From: Urechis unicinctus
Taxonomy: Eukaryota > Annelida > Polychaeta > Xenopneusta > Urechidae
Assembly: GCA_034190875.2 (NCBI GenBank)
Contig: CM067349.1
Location: 34,927,071-34,991,070 of the forward strand
Direction of reading: 5' to 3'
DNA length: 64,000 nt
The notes under the pieces are model-generated. The model made no database searches, was not told the origin of the DNA, and saw nothing but the letters and a program-made list of their open reading frames with translations. A program made the translations under genes and the position numbers. This document shows, in pieces, positions 25,901 to 39,965 of the stretch (the stretch's first letter is position 1; every line of letters starts with the position of its first letter).

Positions 25901-28900
25901 GTTTGACATCATCAGCCAACAGGTATTGACGCTGGCATTGCATTATATTAACAATAATCTAATCCGTCCGAAGTTTTTCATTTGCACATTACCACTATGG
26001 CAAATTATCGGTACCTTATCGTACTAGCAGAACTTTTGCTCAACCAATTACTTATTTCACCACATGCAACATTATAATTATACAGAGTGATTAATAGATT
26101 GAATCTATGTTTGAGTAAAATTTATATCCGAATCTATTTATAAAAGCCCCAATGCAATTATACAGTGACGATTGTTTTGGCAAATAATATATAATTATAG
26201 CATGTTCAGCGATGCATTAGACGCAGTTTTACATCCTTGCGTATATGCTACCGTTGTGCAATGATGGTAAGCAAGACTGCGTCCAACGGTCTTAAATAAT
26301 AACGCAGAGACAATATGACGCAACGGTTGGCCCCAAAAGCCCAATTTACACTATTTATGAACGATATATGATCCCATGAGATGTTTAAAGAATCTTATCT
26401 ACCTTATATAGGCTTGTAAATAGACTATTTTGGTATTGTATCTTCAGAATGTCCAAACGTTAAGGTCGAACCCGTGATCGACGCATTGTGACCTTCGACC
26501 TAGGACATGCCTCTTCTTTTACTACATCTTACGAATAGCTTTTGTAGACAGAAGCAAGCTTCTAACACAGCACATTAGCGGCAAAGTGGAAAATAGTCGT
26601 CAACATGACTTTAATGGATACTTGACATATTATATATAACCACAGAAAGTGAACAGTTGCACTGAAAACATATTTCAAAAACCCATCGATGCATAGTCAA
26701 ATTGTTTGATGATGCAACTCAATAATTACTGCGTTAGAGCAACTTATCGATGACTACAAAAAACCTCTTTGCGGTCAAATAAAATGACAACGGGTAAAAA
26801 AAAATACCTCTGGCAATTGTTTGGTACATTTTCTTTTGAATTATGTTAGCAACATGAACCTGAATTAATAAGGAATAGCATCAATACTGCCTATAAATTT
26901 GCACGAGCAGTGGTTGATATATTGAGTAATCAAGCGCTTGAGCATCCGGCTCGTGCTTGATTGATGTGTTAGTAATTTATATTGTCATTACTTCTAACCA
27001 GTTATATTTTTCTTCAACAATTTAAGGCATCGAGAGTAAGAATCATGAGCTGGATGCGTATAGATATGCAGAGCCAACTAGCCTTATTTTGCAATTGGAT
27101 GCTATAGTGAAGGTTGTACATCAACTTGGTAATGCTTGCATCCATAGTGATTGGGCTCTGCCTAGAGGCATTGCCAAGAAATTACGTGTTGTTGATAACG
27201 CCACAACTATACATATCCAAATGACCAAAGCAATCCCATGTAACATTTTCTGACAACTTAAACATCGCACCTCTAATTGCGTGTGTTTGTTTGGTATATT
27301 CGGTGCTCTAAAGCTGTGGATGTCGCTGTTGTAAATGATCATGCTCAAATGCATGTTAACATTGTCTGAACAATTGAGATATAAAAAGTAACTAACCTCA
27401 GGAACATTGGTAATGCAGCATGGTTACTAGAGCCTGCAGAAAATACAGTAAAGAGGCTTGATTACATACTTTTCTTTGATGTGGTGCTTCCGTTGCGAGA
27501 ACACGTAACTTGGTATAGGTGTCAGCGATTCTTTGTAGGCGAATGCATTTTTGCACTTTCTTATAACAATTATGCCTCTTAAATAACTATTGTCACACAA
27601 ACCACTCTTTGAACTAAGCATAGTGAATCAATTATTAAAGATGTATTATCTATTATCTGGACGATGATATAAATTATGTAGCATCAATGTGCTGATGCAT
27701 AGTTCCGCTTTGTAGTGTGTGTGCTTGCTCACTGGACATACATTATAACTTGTTTATAACAGAAGTTATAGAGGCCCCTTGCATTTACATGTCACATAGT
27801 CTGGCATTGACAGCATAATATCATGATTGGTCGCACAGCCGATAAGCAAGTGTCATTGATTGGCATCATGCAAATTTCAACAATAATCAAAAGGCATTGG
27901 TTTTACAGAAAGGGTTTAACAGTTACCCGATAACAGCATCACAGAGCAACGGCCCTCATTATCTACAACGTATAGCCATAAATATGTTGAATACAAAGCA
28001 TAAGCCGCATTAAAGCAAGCTAGAAGACGCACTGAAGCAAATATTGTGATTGATGCATATCCCAAGTACTCCAGGATTGAGATACCAATCATTTTGATCC
28101 TATCTTCTCCAGCAATGCATTTGCAAATTGATCGTCAGTTCCAGCAGTAATAGATAAGTGGCTCTCTGTCTGAGGGACAGCATGCAGCCAAGGGAAATAG
28201 CGGTTGACCTTTGTTAGCGATGAAATGGAAATAAGGGATTTAGCGCTTTGGGTACCAGCGCAATATTATAATACACGGAACCGTAAAAATTGAGGATTGA
28301 GCGTCCTTAAACTATAATTGACCAAAATATATCGACGTGTTGTCGTGCAGCTGAACCACAGATGGTTTGTAAATTATTTTTTTTGCCGCCCTAGTCTTGA
28401 ACAAGATTGAATGTCGCTATTAATGAAAAGTACTTAAGTGATTACTTTCAACATATTTGGAAACTTATGTCACGCTTACGGGAAAGTCGAATTACAGTTT
28501 ATAATTTTGTAAATTGCTCGTGACATAAAAAATTGTCATCTATGAAATGAACGATCAAATTTAAATTTCATGATACATATGCGCAATTGTAAGTTCTGAC
28601 AGCATCGTTCTTACAAAATTGACCAATGCAATATTCTCTAATATGACATGATTTTGGAATGCTGCTTGCGATTGCGGCAAAACATACTTTAAGAGGTGTT
28701 ACCCTTCAACATATCAAATATGATAAATAACGGCATGCTTTGCCATGCAATCGTGGAGGTCAGACTGTTAGGCGCAAGTGTCAAAATATACCATGTCAAA
28801 TACATTACAGGTAACATTGACCCAGTACATATGGTAGTGACAGATACTTGTCATTTGGAGGCAACAAAATCTAGCGTCTACCTTGACATATTCACCTTCG

Positions 28901-29324
28901 GAGAGTAAAAGTCTAACTCCAACATAATGTATTGTCGATGTTCGTTTCAATGATTGATGCACGCCACTTTTTTTGCCGACTTCTTATTAGTGATTAGAAT
29001 ACAAGCACTTCAAAAAATCTACGCTTTCTGTCTTATAAATACCTGCAGAAAGGTAGTGTATGTACTATAGCTCCTTCTGTCATGTTCGTATCCTGCATTT
29101 ATTCATTTTGCTAATTCCTTCAAATTCCATCGAATATACGGCTATTTTGTTTAAAGGTTTATTTGCATCGATTAATATAGCACCAACGTTGTTTTGTAGC
29201 ACCGTACTTGTAGCCAGTGACATAGGAAAGCTTCGTATGGTGGGTTGTGCCCTTCATAATTTAAGTCTATTATCATAATAGTATCAAGAATTGATAAATG
29301 CTAGTTTCTGTTGTAATGCATCAT
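22904..29324. other. Non-coding stretch with diverged low-copy repeats
   Basis: No gene supported. Segments resemble others in the window: 23090-23400 with 32760-33080, 23640-23790 with 4690-4875, 27836-27930 with 11985-12075, and 28140-28215 with 32665-32740. The remainder is AT-rich sequence with no long frame. Confidence 0.45.
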
Positions 29325-32300
29325 TAACTCATGCTTCATTTAGCTGATAAATGTGTCAAAAAGTAGGATCAATGAGAAATCATCAATTCTTTTTCAACCA
29401 AGCATAAGCTGAATTTGGCGCCGTCAATAGAGAAAAACATAAAGAAAGATTAATATATCTTGCGAGTGCACAAGCATATAGCCGACTAACCCGGTTTAGC
29501 TATTTGTCATCTGTGATACATTCATTGATTAATTGTTACTCCTCACAATGAATGTTATGATTGGGGTTGGCTGCAGGGGATACCACGCCGATTGCTGTCT
29601 TTTGAATAACCGAGGCTGTTGTCTCTATTTGAGTCTCAGGTAGCATAACAAACGATGTAAGATATCACTGAGCGATCCTGTTTGATAAATGTACGCGTAA
29701 GTGTAGCGTGTACGCAAATCACTGGACAGTGAATATTTTCCAATTATTCTCACATTGATTGCTATTATCATCACGAAACCACTGAAGTCGCACATGTTAT
29801 TATTCAGGAAACACATGTATTCATTATTTGATCGGAAAGCAAAGACGATATCAACAAATTATTTAAAACGTACGATTTTATTTTCTGTATGATTTATTGT
29901 GGGTAGTACATTGTGTATTATCACTGGTCTAGTACCTAATGTGTTGTTAAGGCTCCAGTGAACAGTTTGCGTCGTTGCTCAGTGCGAGAATGTGTTTTCA
30001 TTTGCATGCTAATGTGTTTGGTCTGTGCTTCAGACATGGGCTTTACTGCCTGAATGCGTTTAAATGTGCATATCTGATTGTATGGGCGGATGAGCTTGTG
30101 CCTATATATGAGCGTATATACGTAGGCGCGTTTCGGTGATGTGTAGGTGCTCTCTGACACACGCATATGTGCATGCATGCTTATCGAACAAAGTTAAGAC
30201 GTATAGATATATATTACGAGAATGATTAAATCTTGCTGATGTCTTGCGAAATCGATAGCATTCAATACAATATTCTGATGCCAAGAATAAGGGAATAAAA
30301 TGGATCGGATGTTAACATTATGATTGTAAAACCGTTGTCTCTACAGCGCGTCCGCATATCTTGCTGTACCTGGCTATGAGGAATCGTTGATGGTGAGTAC
30401 AACTTTGCCAACGTATGAGCACGAAATGATGTTGGTACTACATGATCCATACCGTTATATTATTAATACAAGTTACCAGCTAAATATTTGTTCCATACTA
30501 ATAACGCTGCAGGCAGTATCACAGCTAGATTACGACTGTCTGATAGGCCCTCATTATGATGTAGATGTTGAATTAGTTATTACCGTTATGATCGCTTTTC
30601 AAGTCATCCTCCCATTGGTCTTTATCTATGCCGCTGCATTTTATAATTCATCGTTTGGCGCTTATTTATTCCCATTTTACTAAAGTTTGTGCTGATTGTT
30701 ATGAACCCTATACATCGGCAATCGTAGGATGCGGAAACGTTATTGCAACATGCGGGAATTGCCTCTTTAGTATAGACAGACCTCATGTTCTTCTCCAAAT
30801 GTGTGTAGCTACCATTATTAAGACAACATATCCTTGCGTTGCCTGAGCTTTATCGCGCACGATTATTCTGGTATGGAATGGGTTGGAACACGGCTTTAAT
30901 GAACACAAAATGTATGTTTCTCTCGTATGAACTGACACGATGCTTGGTCATTTGTGAAGATCTAAGCCGTATCCATGCAAGCATGAATGTGATATGCCTT
31001 TGTTCATTCTTGCATTAATGAGAAATGGCGTTAGACTTCGCTGAGGTCGAGGTTAAATTATTGGTGCGAGCATGATTAGATCAATCAACCAATGTACCAT
31101 GTAACTGTTACGACATTAATAGCCCACTTACCACTGAAGAGGAAATATGACTAATAATTGATAACATGAACTATTTATGCCATGTGTTGTTGATTTGTAA
31201 TCTGTATCTGTTTAGAACAAATGCTTTGAAAAATACAACTGCAATGTAACAATATGGGGCGCATTCTGAGCTTCACCACTGAATCGAATGGTCAACTGTA
31301 GGACCAATATATCGGTAGGTTGTAGGGCTGCATAATCGTGCACGTCCACCGCAAGCGATTCATGCGATTCAATAATCTGTAAATAAAAGATCAGGCAGAT
31401 ATTTACGAGTCGTACTGAGAAGAATCAAGGGGCACGTGAACTCGTGGGATAACAAGCATTAGGAAGCATAACCTCATAGTATACTTGACAAGATATCAAA
31501 ATTGGCATTTTATCTTGGGTAAATATATGCACCATTCTCTGCGATGCTGGAAATTGTGTAGTTAGCGTGATAAAAGTACTGCTTAGCAGTATTGCTGCTC
31601 TAGATTGGCATTGAACAACCACATTTGATATTCAATGATTTACTGGGAGAAAGTTATTTTCGTAGTGGAAAGGGCCCAATCAATTTATTGAAAATGCATT
31701 TCGAACGTCTTTCTACTGAACGGGGCTTCAGTATACTAATGAATCAACCAAGGAGCAGTGGATCTCATTATCTGTTACAATAAGTCTGTTCTTAATTTTG
31801 TACGAGTCATCAATTGAGCCTAACTGTTGCACAGAGGCAGATTGATGCATCTCACAAAAAACACCATTTCGCGCGACCAATATGCTAGAGGTTTTGTTGT
31901 AAACGCTAATGCATTCATCTATGTACAGTTAATTTACAGAGAGTGATTAAATTGCCGTTTTCTGCGACGTCGGGTGCAAGGTGAAGAAGTTTCGATATAT
32001 TTCCTTTGCATTATTGCAATTTGAATTACAGATGCTGAGGAGACATTACAAACAGTGTTTGTGATCTACATTAAATATAAACTGTCATCGAGCGATCAGA
32101 TTCGACATGTGCGTGTGTAAGAGGAGCTTTTCTGTTATTCCGTAGATTAATCTTGAGTGCTTCTTTTTCGCACTCGATTTCCACATAGATGCCTACCAAG
32201 ACCCCCCAACCTAAGAGCATATATATCTTATTGGAGTAACAGCTTTCAAATTGAAATATAGCAAAGACAATGACTCATATGTTTGGAACAATAGAAGTAA

Positions 32301-32600
32301 CATTATGGACAGCATATTGTTTTGCACATCATGACCTCTTTGCATTGATTAACAACCGTCATGCCTAAATCCTCAATGGCCAAGTCAATGCGCGATAATG
32401 GGGATGTACCTAAACTTAAATGACTGTGCGACTTTACTTATCAATGCGAATGCACAGAACATAGCAATAGTCGACGCTCAGAGAAAATGAGGAATATTGT
32501 GCGTGAAATGTGTAGCTGTGTGTTGATGTATTCACCTTGTCTCGCCATGAAGTTAAACCTCGGGTCGGTAAACATGTTTTCGGTCAAAGTAATTAGCTGT
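29325..32600 (+). repeat. Segmental duplication, copy 2 (paired with 7395-11560)
   Basis: Collinear and in direct orientation with 7395-11560, with many substitutions and indels. It is shorter than copy 1 by nearly 0.9 kb. No gene is evident in either copy. Confidence 0.7.
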
Positions 32601-32759
32601 GTCGTCGTTAACCTCCTGGTTAATGGTTTGATCTTGCGTGTGCAAATTAATCGTTAGTTCTCACAGTGCCACATAAGTTGCTCTCTCTCTAAGGGTCAGC
32701 ATGCAGCCAGGCGAGATGGAGGCTGAATTTCGTACGCGATGAAATACAAAAAAACAAGG

Positions 32760-33080
32760 TTTATCTTAGTTTAGATATTACATGCATGATGTTCGTGGTC
32801 ACTACCTGTCGCCTAATCGATATTGAGCGAATAATTCGGCGATCGGAAGTTTGATATCAGGGATCAAGCGACAATGATGGTGACAGAAAACTGTAATTCC
32901 GATACAACCCAATATATCATATTCTATGGTAGAGGTAGTAAAAACTCAACCATAATGTATTAACGACGTTCCCTGAAATGAGTGATACATATTTCTGTTT
33001 TGCCAAAGACAGGCTTCGTATAAGCGTTTTGACCACCCGCAAACATACACCTATACATAGCAATGATTCGTGTTATGTCC
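32760..33080. repeat. Diverged repeat, partner at 23090-23400
   Basis: Shares ordered blocks with 23090-23400 (AATTCG(T/G)CGATCG, then GTCAGGGA-like, then GAGTGAT and ATAAGC motifs) in the same orientation. Confidence 0.5.
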
Positions 33081-33235
33081 ATAAAAACCCTAAATAGAGG
33101 TATTGTGCCGACTATAGTACGTTTTGTCTTGTCATTGTCAGTGATGGAATAGGTACTATAATATAAGTATTCCACTAGTTGAGATGAACATGTTCTCATC
33201 GAATAGTTTTACATAATCATCGACTCAAAAAAATG

Positions 33236-33550
<315 letters not shown>

Positions 33551-33553
<3 letters not shown>

Positions 33554-36049
33554 CTGATGCAACTTCATGGTGCACAGACGCATCGGTATAGAAAGCCACG
33601 AATGATGCTCACTCTCTCCAAGTTTTATGCTCCATTTAGCAATTACATATTTTTTACATCTTTCCCATGTTAAAACATTTCCCCGTGATAAATTGAATAA
33701 ATGCTGCTTATAAACTATCCTTTGCATCAAAGGGTGTCACAGTATCACTAGTGCGTTCAGCTTTCTTCATTTGCAATATATGCTTTTATATACGGTAAAG
33801 AGTTATTTTCAAGAGTAACGTTGCGGTTCAAAGGCTTTCGTTCAAAATACCAAATATAGCGCCATATCAGCATGATTTACACACTGCGTTAAATATCATT
33901 CTCAGCGCATATCCAAAACCACATGCTTTTCATACTTGCTGATGTGTTGCCATACAATTCACAACTATCAGAGTGGTATTCACTATATCAAGCTGGAGAC
34001 TGACGCGCGGTAACTTAACATCCACTTTGTGACTTCCAGTTCACAGATGTATTCGTCGTCGTACACTTTTGTTGCAGGTTTGTTACTTGGCCTTTAGGTA
34101 CACATGCAGATATGACTCAATTGCCGGGTTAGTGACCACAATTGCCAAGGATAGTGCATTGGTTAGGTTAAACTCTAGCAAAAAGTTTATCCTCAATCAC
34201 AATATAAGCAAACATACAGTTGCTAAGCTTTTAATTTCAGCGCTAACCTTGTTTTGCGAAGATGCATGGAATAAGATAATAAACAGCAAAAGGTCATTGT
34301 TAGCGTGAAACACGTGTTAGGCCGATATCGTTAGGCTTGGAACGTTGCACTTGCAGAACAGGGCGGTTAACGAATCTAAAATGTAAATTGTATCAAATTA
34401 ACAGTACAAATAATAGCATGTTTATAATTCAAGAGACCAACATGTTTTTTTTAAATTGCGGATTATTTTCCAAGTCACGCGCTGAAAGCACAGGGTCGGC
34501 TGACATTGCCAGCATGAGTGTATTTGGAGTGCCAACCTTATGCATCTTACTCAATGTCAAAAGTATCAAAATATAAAAAATGATTAGTTATCAGTTTTAT
34601 ATGCCTGGTATATTATAAATACTACGATAAAAATACGCACCATCATCTTCCATTCCATCTCTAATCATAATCTCGATTCTGTAAAGGTGTCAGACCTAAC
34701 CTTGTGAGAGAGAGGCAAACCATGTGGTCCTGTTAACCCGACTAATGATGATTATTGCCACCAGCGTTACTTATAAGATGATAGGCACACTTGGATACGA
34801 ACCTGCTCATATTGCTTGCAGGAAGACGTTGCAGTTATTCAGTTACTTGTCATATGTATACAAGTTATTCAGTTACTTGTCATATGTATACAAGCATAAA
34901 TGCAAGCATGTATGCTTATTAATTTGTTATTTGGAGTGTTTGCATGGGTACGCAATTGGGCTGGTGCGTCAGAAGACGAACGCTTGGCTGAGTGGATCAG
35001 TAACCTCTTGTTTATCTCTATGTGTGGCGTGGTATGCAGGCGCCTGTCCTCGTGCATAAAGTGCGTGAGTATGCGTGCGCATAGATATGGAGATACATTT
35101 TCATGTTCTAACTGATAGAAATGGGTCTATCCAGAGTTAGAGAATACGAGCAATGGCGAGAGAAATGTTGTGAGCATGATTGGATAATAAGAATGTCTTG
35201 TAATTGCCATATTATTAATTTGGGAAACCAATGAACATGTAGCACTAATTCAAGAATTCAAGAATAAAAAAATCTGACTCAAACATTATGATGGTAAATC
35301 AGCGTCTCCTAAGTGCGCCATTACGTCATAACGTTTTGGAATAGTCGGTGAAAGTGAAATTGCATGCCCCAGAGTATGAAGACAGTGTAAAGTTACTAGG
35401 TACCCATTTAGAACATCCTCACAGAGCTACCGCTACTATGCGCAGTCCAACATTTCATTTGTATTGCTAAGATTGCAGCCTCGTATGTAGAATCACGCAT
35501 TCTTGTTACGGAGAGCCAATAATCATAACGGGAAAAAGTATCCGGCATCATAACGAGGACTTTTTCAGCGAGTAATTCGAGCGAAAGCTGTGCCGCTGTT
35601 AGTAGCTGTACGGTTTTAATGGTTAGCTGGGTATTACCAATATCATTTGAACTATATTGGGAATATAGAGTGATCCTAGAACATCGATGCAGTTATTATT
35701 CCGCGATCATGAATAGTGAATGTTCTGTTTGATTTAACTCTACTGAAAACCTCCCAAATCTGAACGATGAAAGTTATGACGGTTCAACAATCAAAACCTC
35801 CATTTTTCTGTTATTCTTAGGAGTGCGCATAATTTTCGCACGCACAATCGTAGGCCACCGCTCATGGGTGCATGCAAAAAGGCACACGCAGATGCGCTGA
35901 GACAACACCATATCCGTCGACGTACAAACCCGCGTACTCACTACAGAACGTAGACACTTTCATAGACAAATATATTTATATATGTAGACAAACATGTATA
36001 TTTCATATGAGCATCGAAGTTTCTATATGTATATCTATGTTTATATGTT

Positions 36050-36050
<1 letters not shown>
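33551..36050. other. No gene seen; one perfect 30-bp tandem duplication
   Basis: The only clear structure is a perfect 30-bp unit twice, at 34834-34863 and 34864-34893 (core TCAGTTACTTGTCATATG). No supportable gene. Confidence 0.55.
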
Positions 36051-36512
<462 letters not shown>

Positions 36513-39371
36513 TGATATATATGTATACGCATATGGTTCCCCATACTTATGTCTATGTTATTGTGATGTCTAACCGGTGCAACATATTGCCAGCGTGTAT
36601 TTGAAAAAAAGTGAATTCCTTGTTTGCACACCGTTGATTCAATTGTGTTTTATTTCTGTGATTTATCCATTGGCATAAGTCAGGAACTTGTTGACATCCC
36701 CAGCCTCCCAGGGGTAATATAGTTTGTGTTTCTGTCGATATCCGGAGCAGAAAAGGTTTTCCTCTAAGTATTGAGCTTTAAACGGGAAATCGTATCATTA
36801 AATAACTTAATGATTTAGGGTCGAGAATGAATATTAGGGTCTATTATGAACGCATCTTATGATAGGGCTCAAATGGTTCAGAACACGCGTATAATGTACA
36901 TATAATGATTTTCTATTAAACGTACAATGCAATATACAGTCGTAATTATGCCAGCTATAGACTTTTGTGCTCTTATGTTCGTAAAATAAACAGTCAGCAA
37001 TTCGACAGTGTATGTTCAACAATGGGCCTTTTGAGTCGGTGATATACCGCACATATACTTCAAAACTTTGTTCATTGTTGGGGCGAATAAATCGAAGGCA
37101 GTGAGTGACCCATTTGTGAGTATTTGTAGGTCTGCCAGTGAAGGTCGTCTGTGCGGCTTGATGACGCGTCGTATTAATCAAGGTCGCAAAGAGAATATAT
37201 AATCTTTATCATCACGCGACCAAGCATTATTTGGACGCTGCAACAATTGCCATGGCTGGTAAAATAAAGTTTTAATCAAGAGCCTTCATCGAGACGCTGG
37301 ATATATCAATACGGATACGATAGTCCGAATCCAGATGGGCCGTATACATTCCTGGATCATGTCTCCTTGAGATTATATGCGAAACTATTATTACGACGAT
37401 GTGTAGCAGATTAAATGAGCACAACGATTCTTCGTGGAAGCGCAAATTGGATCATTATTTAATTCACTGCAGACATGTAGACTTTTAACCATGTCACACG
37501 CTAACATGGCTCTATCTACGATTAACAGTTGACTGAAGTGACTATCAGGCCACATTATTGCAGCTGGGAGAATCTACAGATGTTGAATTGTGTAATCCAA
37601 GCTGTGCTCGAATAACAAGCACACGTCATCACCTCCGTTGACTTCAGCTCATGTGTCAATACTAAAAATAGCATCGATATAACGAAATGCATAGAAGGGT
37701 ACAATGATATATTATTGTCGAGCATATATCAATACATATAGTTCTTATATCGGGCCCTTGACGTTTTGTAGCAAATTGTATCAATGATGACGGCGCATAA
37801 TGTCCTAGTGGAAATTCAAATTCAGTTCTATTTTCTTATTATCAGGAACATTCACCTATGCGTTGGCAATGACATCTACTTTGCTGTCAGGCCCAATTAA
37901 TTGCTACATATGGATCAGTAATCGCTTAGCATAAGCATTTCCAATAACCATATCAAATCGCACAGAAAGACAGGCTGCACACTGGCAATCTGATATACAT
38001 CCAATCTATATTTCCCACCTTCAATTATGAGGAGACATTTCATTTCGGTTCAGAATTACCTGATGAAATATTTGTTACGAAAGATAACGATAAATCAAGT
38101 ATGTTGCAAATATGCTGAAGTGACAGTAATGATGAGGAAAGCAATATTGCAAATATCCAACGAACTGTTCTTTCCAGCATTATATCGAGGATGATAATAA
38201 CTTTTCAGAGGTCAGGAATTATGTAAACATGCAACAGATTGCACTGATAAAGCATTACACCGTTATAGATATCAGAAACGTATCAGATATGGGATCATTC
38301 AGCTCACATAACGGTGAAGCTCAGTAATCTTACTGTTTGGCATAACAGTGTGCATCTTTGTCAAGCACATCATTGACATCGAATATGCGAACTTGTAACG
38401 ACAATTCATAAATGCATTTGGACACTTGTAACCGTCAGTTTGCAATTTCATTACGCAATTACAAATGTACTGGTAGTTTCCGGACTGATGCAGCGCTTAT
38501 GAGAGTAGCTTGATCAAGCACGATAATCCAAGCTAAGTTGAGCCCTCTGACATTAGTTGGGGAGTCGTTCTTTTGCATCCTGGAACACTAGCATTGTGTT
38601 CTAGTTAATGGTTAAATTCACAATTGCACGTAAACATTTTCAAGCTTCATTACTTTGATATTAAAAATATATTACATACAGCGGATGCAGCTTATTGGTT
38701 TACTGTGTTCCATATGTGGCATCAGTATTAAAGTTGATTTCACAATCTGCCAACCAAGTACAGTTTACTATGTTTATCAATTGCGGTAACATAAAGACTT
38801 CAACTTCCGGAACTCCACTACACACTTGACCTGTTTAATCAGCGGTAAATGTTTGATGACTGTGGAATCACCGCGTTTCCGTTTCAGTATTACTGTTGTT
38901 CGGCCTCATGCATACCTAACAGTGGGATTTGATAAAGGGTGGCAGTGCAGTTTAGCACATGACGTTGAAGCCTGCTCGCTTAGTGACGTCCAGTGATATG
39001 GTGCGCAAATAGCCAATTGGAGCAAACATATCCGTTTCTGAGTCACTAAATGCACAGGGCCAGTAACATGGAGCTTGCGCATACTATTGAGAACAGAATT
39101 ATTCGACCTAGGATCTTCTGTCACTTTACATTATCCGTAATGTCTGGCGAAGAAAGTCATACGCAGTCCACAAAGGAGAAAATCGTTCGTGCCATCCATG
39201 TCAATTGATATTATTACTTTTGTTACACTGAAGGTGTCTTTGGATCATAGAATATCTTAATACAGCTCACAATGTGAGCTCTAAGCATGTATACGAAATA
39301 ATTAAATTGATAGGCGTACCCAAGCTATTTTGCATTGCACATGAAACAACTTTGAAACACAAGAAAAGTTT
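36513..39371. other. No gene seen
   Basis: The longest frame (36834-37181, minus strand) has no recognisable motif, signal or splice context. Nothing else was found. Confidence 0.45.

Positions 39372-39965
<594 letters not shown>

Noticed and set aside
36834..37181. 115-codon minus-strand frame
   Set aside because: No recognisable domain, signal or splice context; length is within chance expectation for this window size.
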